The notes below the pieces were generated by a model. That model saw nothing but the letters and a program-made list of their open reading frames with translations. It did not search any database and had not been told where the DNA came from. Made by a program: the position numbers and the translations under genes. DNA of 64,000 bases, taken from assembly GCF_030410485.1 (NCBI RefSeq), contig NZ_JAUHHC010000004.1, positions 1 to 64,000 on the forward strand. The letters are read 5' to 3'. This document shows, in pieces, positions 13,127-24,200 of this stretch (positions are counted from its first letter, which is position 1; every line of letters begins with the position of its first letter). The DNA is from Roseateles violae. GTDB taxonomy: Bacteria > Pseudomonadota > Gammaproteobacteria > Burkholderiales > Burkholderiaceae_C.

Positions 13127-14061
13127 TCCTGCGGCTCTGCGCGTGCTTGATCCTCGGTCATCCACCGCAGGCCATCGCTCAGCCTGGGGTATGGGCACAT
13201 CGGGCCGTCCGCATCGCCCGCTGGTGGCTTCGCTGCCAGACCGCCGCCGGCATCCACCTTCAAGACTGCATTGCTGGGCCGTCGAATGCGCGCTGACGGT
13301 GGCTTAGCGGCCGTGGCGCCCTGGGGGGCGTCAGGTCGTGCCCCCTGGGGGGCACTCGATTGATTCAGCCTCGCACGCATGGCCCTGGTCGTTGGAGAGG
13401 CCGGGGGGGCGTGCCCTGCGCCAGCAGGGCGAGTGTCTGGCCCCCTGGGGGGCCCAAATTTTTCCCCCGCCGCGATGCTGATGCTGTCGGCTGGAATTCC
13501 CGTCCCTGGAGGCTCAGGGATAACCCTCGTTTTTGTGGATAACTCGTCAGTCTCAATATGACCTTGAATTCCTGTTGTAAGAGGGGTTCGAGTCTGGGGT
13601 TCGAGTTCGGACCGCGAATCGTCAGAACCACGATGGATAGGGCCTTTACGGGCCTTGGAGGGGGTTCGAGATAGGGGTTCGAGTTCGGACAATGGGCGAG
13701 CTTCAGCGTACCGGGGCGCAACCATAAAAAGAAGCCGGCCCTCGGCCTGGCTGTGCAGCTTGTCGCGCGACAAGATGCGGCGGTCCTCGAGCTGGCGGAT
13801 CACCTTCTTGATCGCCTGCACATCGGGGACGAAGTGCTTAGGGCCGCTGCGCGGCTGGATGGGCGTCATCAGGCGCACCAGGTGGGCATAGCTGGTCTCG
13901 CCCTGCCCTGTCTTGTGGCTGGCGCAGCGCAGCAGCATCACGAACAGGCGATAGACCCAGGGGGCCAGCGTCATCAGCACCTGGTCCTCGTGCTCATGGA
14001 GCAGCAGGAAGGCGCCGGTCTGCTTGGCCGCGCGAATGGCGCGGATCTGGAGCTTCGTCAC
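13123..14061 (-). CDS. Winged-helix replication initiator-like protein (312 aa)
   Basis: The likely replication protein of element B. It starts at a GTG preceded by AAGGGG. Residues about 1-120 form a compact alpha/beta domain (GAFLLLHEHEDQVLMTLAPWVYRLFVMLL, TSYAHLVRLMTP, VQAIKKVIRQLEDRRILSRDKLH, LLFMVAPRY). This resembles the winged-helix N-terminal domains of plasmid or phage initiators (RepA/O-like). Residues about 125-312 are Pro/Arg-rich and probably disordered. There are no HUH or nicking motifs, so the element would not use the rolling-circle enzyme type of element A. Initiator function is inferred from domain pattern and position as the third gene of the early operon. Confidence 0.6.
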   Translation of the reverse strand: MTKLQIRAIRAAKQTGAFLLLHEHEDQVLMTLAPWVYRLFVMLLRCASHKTGQGETSYAHLVRLMTPIQPRSGPKHFVPDVQAIKKVIRQLEDRRILSRDKLHSQAEGRLLFMVAPRYAEARPLSELEPLSRTPSKARKGPIHRGSDDSRSELEPQTRTPLTTGIQGHIETDELSTKTRVIPEPPGTGIPADSISIAAGEKFGPPRGPDTRPAGAGHAPPASPTTRAMRARLNQSSAPQGARPDAPQGATAAKPPSARIRRPSNAVLKVDAGGGLAAKPPAGDADGPMCPYPRLSDGLRWMTEDQARAEPQE

Positions 14062-14094
14062 GTTGGCCCCTTCCCAGGGGCCAGAAGCGGCCGA

Positions 14095-14310
14095 TTAGCC
14101 GATGGCCAGCGGGTGCAGGTACTGGCTGCAGCGGCCGCCGCTGGAGACGAGCAGGCGCATGATGCCGCAGCGATGCACCAGCGGCTCGCCGGTGACGTTC
14201 TCCGAGTGGCCGCAGGTCGAGCAGTGGCCGCCGAGTGGCACCCTCTCCTCGTAGTCGCAGAGGTCAAGGCGGGCCAGTATGTCGGGTGTGAGGTCGTCGT
14301 TGTTTGGCAT
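14095..14310 (-). CDS. Zinc-finger-like small protein (71 aa)
   Basis: It starts MPNNDDLTPDILARLDLCDYEE. HCSTCGHSE followed by HRCGIM and a later Cys suggests a zinc-binding knuckle. An AGGGAG ribosome-binding site lies upstream. It sits in the early part of the operon next to the initiator-like gene, so DNA binding is plausible but unproven. Confidence 0.65.
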   Translation of the reverse strand: MPNNDDLTPDILARLDLCDYEERVPLGGHCSTCGHSENVTGEPLVHRCGIMRLLVSSGGRCSQYLHPLAIG

Positions 14311-14380
14311 CGGGCCGCTCCCTGTTGAAAGGGCGCCATCATGCCTCGGCTGCTGGCGGGTTTCACCGGCGCGCAGCGCA

Positions 14381-14605
14381 TCACGCGACTTGGACGACTG
14401 AGCGAACGACCAGGCCGAAACCTGGCCAGGCGCGGCGTGCAAGTTCTACGGCCTGGCGCGAGGCCTGGTCGGTAGTTTTTGCCTCGATGGTCCAGGTATC
14501 CACATAGGCCGTGCCCTGCGCCTGAACCTTCACTTCCCATCGTGCCCCCAATGCGGGGGTGCCGGTCAGCCTCTGCGGGCCTTGTGCCGTTGATTGCTGG
14601 TGCAT
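14381..14605 (-). CDS. First gene of the element B leftward operon (74 aa)
   Basis: It starts MHQQSTAQGPQRLTGTPALG, with a very strong ribosome-binding site (AAGGAGGGTTGCT before ATG). The core WEVKVQAQGTAYVDTWTIEAKTTDQASRQAVELA resembles small beta-alpha phage proteins. It is the promoter-proximal early gene, directly across the control region from the regulator. Specific role unknown. Confidence 0.72.
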   Translation of the reverse strand: MHQQSTAQGPQRLTGTPALGARWEVKVQAQGTAYVDTWTIEAKTTDQASRQAVELARRAWPGFGLVVRSVVQVA

Positions 14606-14637
14606 AGCAACCCTCCTTTTCAATCCACACGTGAAAC

Positions 14638-14674
14638 GCGAGTAAACTATACACCACAAAAGCGAGTAAACTAA
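14638..14674 (-). promoter_or_regulatory. Early leftward promoter with two operator-like direct repeats
   Basis: On the minus strand TTAGTT (14674-14669) and TATAGT (14651-14646) are separated by 17 bp. The 12-mer GCGAGTAAACTA occurs exactly twice on the plus strand (14638-14649 and 14662-14673), overlapping the -10 and -35 boxes. Binding of the divergent regulator to both would block the early operon. Confidence 0.68.
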
Positions 14675-14698
14675 TCCGGCCGAATTAGGAGGATCACT

Positions 14699-15118
14699 AT
14701 GAAAGTATCTAGCGGGGACTACCTGGCTCAAGCCAAAGAATCACTCGGAAATCGATATATGAGTGATCGAGAGCTAGGCGAGCGTCTCGGATATTCGCAG
14801 CAGCACATTTGGCGCGCGAAGGCAGGCAACATGAGCGACCCATTGGCCCTGGCCATCGCCAGCGTGCTGCCCGACGTAGACGCGGGCGAAATCTTGTGGG
14901 TCGCTCGCGTCGAGCGCGAGAAAGACGAAGCGGTCAAGGCCGCGCTGGCGTCCTACGTGGGAAAAATCCTTTCCGCCATGCCCTCGAAAGCCGCAGCGCG
15001 TAGCCTGGCTGTTGGTGGCATGGTGGCGGGTTCCCTGCTGCTGGGCGCAGCGCCCTCCCCGGCCGAGGCCAGGACAGCTCCCGGGGAGGGTCTGGGCTCT
15101 GTGTATTATGTTAAATAA
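14699..15118 (+). CDS. HTH regulator (candidate repressor) whose 3' end is the attachment site (139 aa as integrated)
   Basis: Probable repressor of the leftward operon. Residues about 5-60 carry a helix-turn-helix (SDRELGERLGYSQQHIWRAKAGNMSDPLALAIASVL) of the DUF3693-like phage regulator type. A basic linker, a weakly hydrophobic stretch (SLAVGGMVAGSLLLGAAP) and a tail ending GSVYYVK follow. The ribosome-binding site is AGGAGG before ATG. The last codons TCT GTG TAT TAT GTT AAA lie in the att core, and the TAA uses the final T of the XerD arm plus two chromosomal bases. In the excised circle the frame would run on for 16 residues, SRRRPAANDEAFAAVA, at 3602-3649. No terminator follows in the integrated state. 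Confidence 0.85.
   Translation: MKVSSGDYLAQAKESLGNRYMSDRELGERLGYSQQHIWRAKAGNMSDPLALAIASVLPDVDAGEILWVARVEREKDEAVKAALASYVGKILSAMPSKAAARSLAVGGMVAGSLLLGAAPSPAEARTAPGEGLGSVYYVK
15089..15116 (+). other. dif-like attachment site at the right end of element B (att2)
   Basis: XerD arm TTATGTTAAAT at 15106-15116, central TGTGTA at 15100-15105, divergent XerC-side arm at 15089-15099. The 19-bp core is identical to att1. The XerD half and everything to its right should be the chromosomal dif flank, placing the window near the replication terminus. Confidence 0.88.
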
Positions 15119-15229
15119 CATTTGAAACCAAACGCCCCCAGCACCCCCCAAAGCTGAAGGCCCCCCGCGGCCTGCCCCAATCTGGCCCCTCGCGCAACAC
15201 TAGACGGTCGGGATCTGGGTGGGGGATTC

Positions 15230-18200
15230 ATGCGCAAGGCACCGAGTGAACAATCGCGTGGCGGCGTGGTCGAGGAGCGGGATCGTCCATCGAGCGCCAT
15301 GCCGCGCCTGAGTCTGAAGGCGCTGACGGAAGGCGTTCGCAAGGCGTTCCAGGCAGCCCGGCCCGCGCGTCCGCGGCTGACGCCGCGCATCCAGTTCGAC
15401 TCCTTCGAGCCGCGCGTGCTGATGTCGGGCGACGGCGTCGTGCCCGAAATCAAGGGGCGCATCGAGGTGCCCGGCGAGGTCGACCGCTACACCTTCACCT
15501 TGCCCAGCGATGTCAAGATCGTCTTCGACTCGCTGACCTCGGACGACAAGCTGCAATGGTCGCTGCAGGGGCCGCAAGGCCAGGTGAGCGCACCGCGCGC
15601 GCTGGACGCGACCGACGCCAACGGCCAGGGCGGCAATACCGCGCTGAACCTGCAGGCCGGCAGCTACACCCTGCAGATCGACGGCGTCGGCGACCATGCC
15701 TCGGCCGACTACGGCTTCCGCCTGATCGACCTGAGCCGCGCGACGGCGATCACGCCGGGCCAGCTCGTCCAGGGCACGCTGAGCCCCGGCAAGGAGACCG
15801 ACGCCTACCGCTTCAATGCGCTGGCCGGCCAGGTCTTCTATTTCGACGCCCTTTCCAACCCCGGCAGCGTCGACTGGCGGCTGATCGGCCCGGACGGCAA
15901 GACGGTGTTCGGTCCCACGGCCGCCAGCAGCGACGTCGAGAACCAGTTGCTAATACAGAGCGGCGTCTACACGCTGCTGATCGAGGGCCGCATCGGCAAT
16001 AGTGCCGACAGCAGCGCCTATGCCTTCAATGTGCAGCCGGTTCAGGATGTCGTGGCCGCGCTGCAGCTGGGCCAGTCGCAGATCGCCGGCCCGGCCTGGC
16101 AGGGCGGCGCCCTGAAGCTGGGCGGCGTGAGTTCGGTGCAGGCGCCCCTGGCGCCGGAGCTGGAGCTGACGCGCACCGTCACGATGGAAGCCTGGCTGAC
16201 CGTCGACCGGTTCAGCAACAGCTATATGCCCATCGTCTACAAGGGCGGCAACGACGCCAGCCTGGGCGCGCACCGCAGCTACGCCCTCTTCCTCACCAGC
16301 GGCGGCGACCTGCTGCTCAGCAGCGGCGATGGCGGCGAGCAATACCTGTACAGCAGCGGCGGCCTGATCAAACCGGGCCAGCGCACTCATGTGGCCGCCA
16401 GCATCGACCGCGACAGCGGCCTGATGAAGCTCTTCGTCAACGGCAACGAGGTCGCCAGCGGCGCGGTGCGCACCAACGCCGACGCCTTCTCGGCCGCGAG
16501 CCAGCCGCTGATAATCGGCCGCACCGACGAGCCCTGGGGCGGCTTCAGCCCCTTCGCCGGCAGCATCGACGATCTGCGCATCTGGAAGAGCGCGCGCAGC
16601 GCCGCCGAGATCGCCGCCCATATGGGAGCGGAACTGGCTGGCGCCCAGCCCGATCTGGTGCTGAACTACCGCTTCAACGAGAGCGGTGGCACGGCGGTGC
16701 AGGACAGCGGCCCGCTGGGCCTGGGCGGCAGCGTGGTCAACCCGCTGCTGGGCGTCGAGGGCGCGATCAGCGGCCGCATCGCCACGCCCGGCCAGCGCGT
16801 CGTCTACGGCCTGGATCTTGACCAGACCCGGCGCCTGGTCTTCGATGCCCTGCGCGACAGCCCCCTGAACTGGAGCCTCGCCGGCCCGGGCGGCCAGCTG
16901 GTCAACGGGCGCGGTTTCGATGCCAGCGACTCGCGCGACCGCGCCGGCGTCGATGGGGTCAATCTCGATCCGGCCGCCTTCAACCGCGTCGTCTACGACT
17001 TGGGCCCCGGCCATTACACGCTGTCCATAGACGGCGCCGGCGATACGACCGGCGAATTCGCGTTCCGCCTGCTCGATCTGGGCGCGAGCGCCCTGCCCCT
17101 GACCCTGGGCGCGAGCAGCGGCGCCATCCTGCCGATCGGCAGCGCCAGCCAGGCCTGGTTCTTCAGCGTCGCCGCCGGCGACCGCCTCGCCTTCAGCCAT
17201 CTGACGGCCGACAACCCGGATCTGCAGTGGCGGCTGATCTCGCCGACCGGCGAGCAGCTGTGGAGCACCTATTTCGGCAGCGACATCGCCGAGCGCACTT
17301 ACACGCAAGCGGGCGTCTACACGCTGCTGGTCGAGGGCCGCCGTACGGCCCTCGCGCCGAACAGCCTGAGCTTTAGGGTCGACAAGACCGGCAACACGCT
17401 GGCCGAGCGGGTGGCCGGTTTCGATCAGGGCTTCGACGGCCCCGCGCTCGACCCGCTGTGGCAGACCGGCGGCGTGCCGAATACGCTGACGCCGGTCGGC
17501 GCGCCGAGCTACCGCTTCGAGACGCTGGACGGGGCCAGCGTGATCCGCCTGAACAGCGCGATCACCGGCCAGTACCGCGGCGCGGGCTGGACGACGGCCA
17601 CCAACGCCGTCGGCCAGGGCTTCAGCTACGAGGTCCGTTTCAACACCTTGCTGCAATCGGCGGCGACCGGCTTCGACGAGCTGATCGGCCTGTCGATGAT
17701 GGACGTGGCCGACCCCAGCCGCTGGGTGGCGACCGCGCTGGCCAGCAATGCCAGCGGCGGCGGCCGCACGCTGCGCGTCGACAGCCGCGGCGTCGGCGGC
17801 AGCGGCTTCCAGTCGCCGGCTTACGATTTCGCGGACAACACCTGGTACCGGCTGCGGCTCTGGGCCGCGAGCGACAGCACGATCAAGGCGACCCTGCTCA
17901 GCGATGCCGGCGCCGAGCTGATGACGCTGGATTTTGGCGTCACGACCGAGGTTTTCGGCGGTGGCGCGCGCTTCGGCATCTACCAGTCCAACACGACGAC
18001 CGGCGGCACGGCCACGCACGATGTCGCGCTCGACTGGGCGCGGCTGAGCACGACGCCGGCTGCGATCAAGCCGCTGGTGCTGGGCGAATTCAATACGGGC
18101 AAACGGTTGCTGACGACCCAGCGCGATGTCTACGGCTTCAGCCTGGGCCAGCCGGGCCTGTTCGTGCTGGACACCCGCGAAAGCGGCTCGGCGACGCGCT

Positions 18201-21200
18201 GGACCCTGAGCGACGACCGCGGCACGGTGGCCAGCGGCAACTGGCTGGAGTGGCCGACGCTGGCGCTGAAGGCCGGCGACTACACGCTGCGCATCGACGG
18301 CAACACGAGCGGCGACTATGGCTTTCGCCTGCTCGATCTCGGCGCCGCCCCTGCCCTGCCGCTGGACCAGACCGTCAGCGGCACGCTGACGCCCGGCTAC
18401 GGTGTGCAGAGCTGGCAGCTGGACGCGACGGCCGGCCAGCGCATCTTTTTCGACAGCCGCATGTCGCCCGACGCGGACTGGCGCCTCGTCGGGCCGGACG
18501 GCGATCAGATCTTCGCGTCCTGGGCCGGCTCGGACCAGGAGATCACGCTGGCGCAGACGGGCCGCTACACCTTGCTGCTCAATGGCTACAACAGCCACCC
18601 GGCGGCGCAGAACTTCGCCTTCCGCGTCGGCGACACCGGCGACCGCAGGGCCGACATCAGCATCGGCAGCGGTATCGACACGACGCCGCTGTGGGTGGCC
18701 GGCGCGCCGGGCCTGGGCGGCACGGCGCTGGAGCTGGACACGCAGCGCGACCTGATCCTGCCGCATGGCGCGGCCACCGATCTGCGCAATGACCTCAGCT
18801 TCGAGGCCTGGATCCGGCCCGATCGCTACGCCAACACCTGGCAGCCGATCGCCGTCAAGAGCGATGCCAGCGCGCAGCGCGAGTATTCGCTCTGGCTCAA
18901 CAACAGCGGCTACCTCTATCTGTCGACCGCCGACGCCAGCGGTGAACAGGGCGTGTCCAGCGCCAACGGCTCAATCCAGCTGGGCGAGTGGGCGCATGTG
19001 GCCGGCGTCATCGATCGCAGCAACGGCCAGCTGCGCCTCTATATCAACGGCGTGCTGGCGGCGCAGAAGGACGGCCTGCGCAAGCAGGCAGCCGTCGCCA
19101 GCCCGGCGCCGCTGCGCATCGGCTCGACCGCCGAGACCAGCGGCGCCTATGGCAATTTCGACGGCGCGATCGACGAGATCCGCCTGTGGAACGTCGCCCG
19201 CAGCGGCCAGCAGATCGCCGACAACGCCGGAAAGGCCCTGCCCGGCCCCCAGGCCGGCCTGGCGCTGCGCCTGGGGCTGGACGAAGGCAGCGGCGACAGC
19301 GTCGCCGACAGCGGCCCGCAGGCGCTGAACGTGCCGATCAACAAGGCCTTTGCCGGCCTCCCCGGCGTGATCCAGGGCACGCTGAGCCAGCCCGGCCAGA
19401 CCGACCGCTACCGTTTCACGCTGACGCAGCCGACCTGGATCGCCATGGACGTGCTGAGCAATGCCTACAACGTAGTCCGCTGGAACCTCAGCGGCCCGCA
19501 GGGCCTGGTGGCCAATGTCGGCATGACGCAGACCGACGCCAACGACGGCTTCCCGCTCTACCAGCTGCAGCCCGGCGACTACCAGCTGAGCATCGACGCC
19601 AGCACCGACAGCACGGCGCCCTATGCGCTGCGCCTGCTGGACCTCGGCCAGGCCGCCGAGCTGCCGCTGGGCAGCGTCGTCAACGGCATGCTCGCGCCGG
19701 CCTCGCAGACCCTGGCCTACCGCTTCGAGGCAACGGCCGGGCAGAAGTTCTTCTTCGATCGCCTGGGCGACGGCGGCGGCGACGGCTATTACCGCCTCAT
19801 CGGCCCGAACGGCCAGCAGGTCTGGGCCAGCAATATCGACAATGACGTGGACACCTTCGCGGTCCCGCTGGCGGGCCGCTACACGCTGCTGGTCGAGGGC
19901 CGGCGCAACGAGCCGCGGCAGAACAGCTTCAGCTTCCGGCTCGTGCCGCAACCGCAGCTGGTCACGCCGATTACCTTGGGCGACTCGGTCGGCACCACGC
20001 CCCAGCTGGCGCCCGGCCGCTTCGGCATGGCCCTGCAGGCCGATGCGGCCAATTTCGTCCAGGTGCCGGACGGCCCGGCCACCGATCTGCGCGGCGACCT
20101 GACCATTGAGGCCTGGATCAATCCGGCGCGCTTCTCCAGCAGCTGGATGCCCATCGTCGCCAAGGACGATGCCAACAACCAGCGCGCCTACACGCTGTGG
20201 CTGAACGCCGACGGTTCGATCTACGGCGACACCCGCGACGCCAGCGGTCTGCAGGGCGCCCGCAGCGTGGCCGGCCTGGTGGCGACCGATCGCTGGACCC
20301 ATGTGGCGATGGTGATCGAGCGCAGCGCCGCCACGCCGCGCATCCGTCTCTTCGTCGACGGCGTCGAGACCGCGCTGGCCTCGGGTGGCGCCTTGCGCAG
20401 CGCGCCCGGCATCGACACGGCGGGCACGCTGCGGGTCGGCAATGCTTGGTTCGCCGATACCTCGACCTTCCAGTTCGACGGCCTGATCGACGAGGTCCGG
20501 CTCTGGTCGCTCGCGCGCAGCGCCGCCCAGCTGCAGGCCGGCCGCGACCAGGCGCTGGCCGGCAACGAGGCGGGCCTCTCGGTCTATCTGCCGCTGGACA
20601 GCGTCGGCCCGGATGGCAGCACGCCGCTGGGCAACGGCGCTGGCACGGGCCAGCTCGTCAACAGCTTCGGCACGCTGAACGGCGTCATCGCCGGCACCCT
20701 GGCCAGGCCCGGCCAGACCGACAGCTACAGCTTCACGCTGAGCGAGCGCACCCAGGTGCTGGCCGACAGCCTGACGAATTCCTATGGCGTCGTCAGCTGG
20801 CGCCTGCTCGGCCCCGGCGGCCTGAACATCGTCCGCAATCTGAACGCCACCGACGCCGCCAACGGCTACCCCGTGCTGGACCTGCTGCCGGGCAGCTACA
20901 GCCTGAGCATCGACGCCAGCAACGACGACACCGCGCCCTATGCCTTGCGCCTGCTGCCGCTGGCGGCGCTGCCGGCAATGACGCCCGGCACCGAGGTCAA
21001 CGGCACCCTGGCCCCGGGCAGCCGGACCGACGGCTGGCGCTTCGAGGGCCAGGCCGGCGCCAGCTACTACTTCGACGCGCTGGCCGCCAGCACCTCCGAG
21101 GGCCGCGTGCGCCTGATCTCGCCCTATGGCACCGAGGTCTGGGCCACTTCCGCGAACACCGACGTCAACACCTTCACGTTGCCGGTCAGCGGCAGCTACA

Positions 21201-24200
21201 CGCTGCTGATCGAGGGCAACCGCGGCAACACCGACCTGCCCAGCAGCTACCGCTTCAATCTGCAGCCGGTCGTCGACACGCAGCGCGCGCTGGTGATCGG
21301 CCAGGGCCAAGCCTTCGCTCCGGGCTGGCAGGGGGGCGGCAACGGCCTGGAGCTTGACGGCACGCAATGGCTGGAGGCGCCGGTCGATCCCTCGCTGGAC
21401 CTGCGGCACAACCTCAGCCTGGAAGCCTGGATCAAGCCCGAGCAGCCGGGCCAGAGCTGGACGGCGCTGTTCTACAAGGGCGATGGCAACTTCAACCAGC
21501 GCAGCTACAGCCTCTGGCTGAACCGCGACGGCCGTCTGCATCTGTCCACCAGCGACGGCAGCAACCGCAGCCTGGACACCGCCGCCGGCACCATCCAGTG
21601 GGGCCAGTGGCAGCATGTCGCCGCCGTCATCGACCGCGATGCCAAGCAGATGCGCATCCTGGTCGATGGCATCGAGAAGGCCAAGCTCGCGCTCCCCGGC
21701 GGCGACGCGGTCGTCTCCAGCACGCCGCTGCGCATCGGCCAGGCCCGCCAGGAGCTGCGCACCGAGATCACAGGCTACCAGGGCTTGATGCGCGATCTGC
21801 GCGTATGGAACACGGCGCGCAGCAACCCGGACATCGCCGCCGGCATGACGACGCCGCCGAGCTTCGGCACCCCCGGCCTGGTGCTGAACTACCTGCTCGA
21901 CGAGAGCGCCGGCACCGTCGTGGCGGACCCGGTCGGGGGGCTGAACGGCAGCCTCGTCGGCTTCTACGACGAACTGCCCGACACCGTGCAAGGCCGCATC
22001 ACGACGCCCGGCCAGCGGGTCATCTACACGCTCGATGTCGGCAGCACGAAGCGCGTCGTCTTCGACACCCTCAGCGACCTCGGCTTCAGCTGGAGCCTGA
22101 GCGGCCCCGGCGGCCGCTTGGTCGATGCGCGCAGCTTCCAGGCCAGCGACTCCAACGACCGGGCCGGCACCGACGGCTATATCGCCAACCCGGCCGACAA
22201 CAACCGCGTCGTCTACGAACTGCGCCCCGGCCAGTACACGCTGACCGTCGATGCGCCCAACGATGATGTCGGCGACTTCGCCTTCCGCCTGGTCGACCTG
22301 GCCGCCGCGACGCCGGTCGCGTTGGGCACGCCGATCAATCTGACGCTGGAGCCGGGCAATGCGACGCGGGCGCTGAGCTTCTCGGTCGCGGCCGGCGACC
22401 GGCTGTTCTTCGACCAGCTTGCCGCCGCCACCGCCGGCCTGCGCTGGCGCCTGATCTCGCCCAGCGGCGACCAGCTCTGGAGCAGCGGCTTCAACGGCGA
22501 CGTGGCCGCGCGCAGCTATCTGCAGGCCGGCAGCTACACCCTGCTGCTGGAGGGCTATCGCAACAACAGCAATCCGAATTCGCTCAGCTTCCAGATCACG
22601 CCGCAGGGCAATACGCTGGCCGAGCGCATCGCCGGCTTCGACGACAGCTTCGATGCCGCCCTGCCCGGCGCCAACTGGAACCAGGTCGGCGGCAATATGA
22701 CGCTGGCCGCCGACACGCTGGACGGCGCCTCGGTGCTGCGCCTGCGCAGCAGCCAGACCAATTACCAGACGGGCAACGAGCTGCGCAGCGTCGGCAATGT
22801 GGCCGGCCAGGGCGTGCGCTACGAGGTGCGCTTCAACACGCTGACCCAGGGCGTGGCCGGCGTCAGCACCGACGAGTTCATCGGCCTGTACATCAGCAGC
22901 GCCGCCGACAGCAGCCGCAACGCCTGGGTCAATCTGTTCAGCGATGCCAACGGCAACCGCCAGTTCCGCAGCGGCACGAACAATGTCGGCGGCGTCGGCG
23001 CCAGCACGCCGGCCTTCGCCTTCGCCGACAAGACCTGGTATCGGCTGCGCCTGGAAGCGCCGGCCGCCGGCACGCTGCGCGCGGTGCTCAGCGACGACAA
23101 CGGCCTCGAACTGGCCAGCCGCGACCTCGGCGTCACGACCGACGTCTTCGCCGACGGCATGCGCTTCAACCTCTACCAGTACGACGCGCTGGGCGGCGCG
23201 GTCCACCCGTCCGAGGTGGCCATCGATTGGGCCCGCGTGACGAGCACGCCCGCCGCGCCCCAGGCCATCGCGCTGGGCGAACTGGTCAACGGCAACCATG
23301 CCGGCAGCGGCGAGCGCGACCTCTACAGCTTCAGCGTCGCGCAGACGACCCAGGTCGTGATGGACCCGCGCGCCAACAACGGCGAGCTGCAGTGGACGCT
23401 CAGCAGCGAACGCGGCCAGATCGGCAGCCTGAACTTCCAGCAGCGCAGCTGGGATTACCAGGCCAATCCGGTGATGACCTTGACGCCGGGGACCTACACG
23501 CTGCAGGTCGGCGGCAGCGCCGGCCCGCTCGACTACGGCTTCCGCCTGCTGGATCTGGCCACGGCCAGCGCGCTGACGCCGGGCAGTTCCCGCTCCGGCA
23601 CGCTGAGCCCCGGCAACAGCACCGAGATCTACCGCTTCACGGCCCAGGCCGGCGAGCGCTTCTTCTTCGACGCCCAGCAAGTCGGCAATGCCGACAGCAG
23701 CTGGCGCCTGATCTCGCCCAGCGGCCAGCAGCGCTGGATCAGCGGCCTGGGCAGCGACGTCGACACTGCGAGCCTGGACCAGAGTGGCGACTGGACCCTG
23801 ATCGTCGAGGGCCGGCGCAGCCAGGCCAACATCACCAACGCCTACCGCTTCAATGTGCAGAAGGTCGACGACATCGTCGCCCCGCTGACCTTGGGCGCCA
23901 CCGTGCAGGCCGAATTGACCCAGGCCGGCCAGCAGGCCCGCTACAGCTTCACGCTCGATCAGCGCAAGCAGCTGCTGTTCGACACGCTCAGCAACGCCGA
24001 CTTCAGCTGGACGCTGACGGGCCCGCTGGGCACCGTGGTGAACCAGCGCGGACTGCGCTCCACCGATGCCGGCAGCATAGCCGGCGATCCCAGCCTGGAC
24101 CTGGTGCCGGGCAGCTACACGCTGACCCTGGACGCCAGCGGTGACGACATCGGCAAATTCGCCTTCCGCCTGCTCGACATGGCCGTGGCGACGCCGATCA

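Larger units (their letters stand above)
3592..15105. mobile_element. Element B: tailless PM2-like (double jelly-roll capsid) prophage, 11,514 bp
   Basis: A complete integrated genome unit, measured between equivalent positions of the two dif-like sites. It encodes a PM2 P2-like major capsid protein, a packaging-type ATPase, a lambda R-type lytic transglycosylase and many one-helix membrane proteins, as expected for a virion with an internal membrane. There are no tail, portal or terminase genes. No integrase is encoded, so host XerC/XerD are the likely recombinases. PM2 has a genome of about 10 kb, so the size fits. Most genes overlap by 1-8 bases in a single leftward operon driven from about 14650; the regulator is divergent. 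Confidence 0.85.

Noticed and set aside
3592-15105. A phage integrase or tail genes in element B
   Set aside because: No tyrosine or serine recombinase motifs, terminase, portal or tail proteins were found in any frame; the att sites fit host XerCD.
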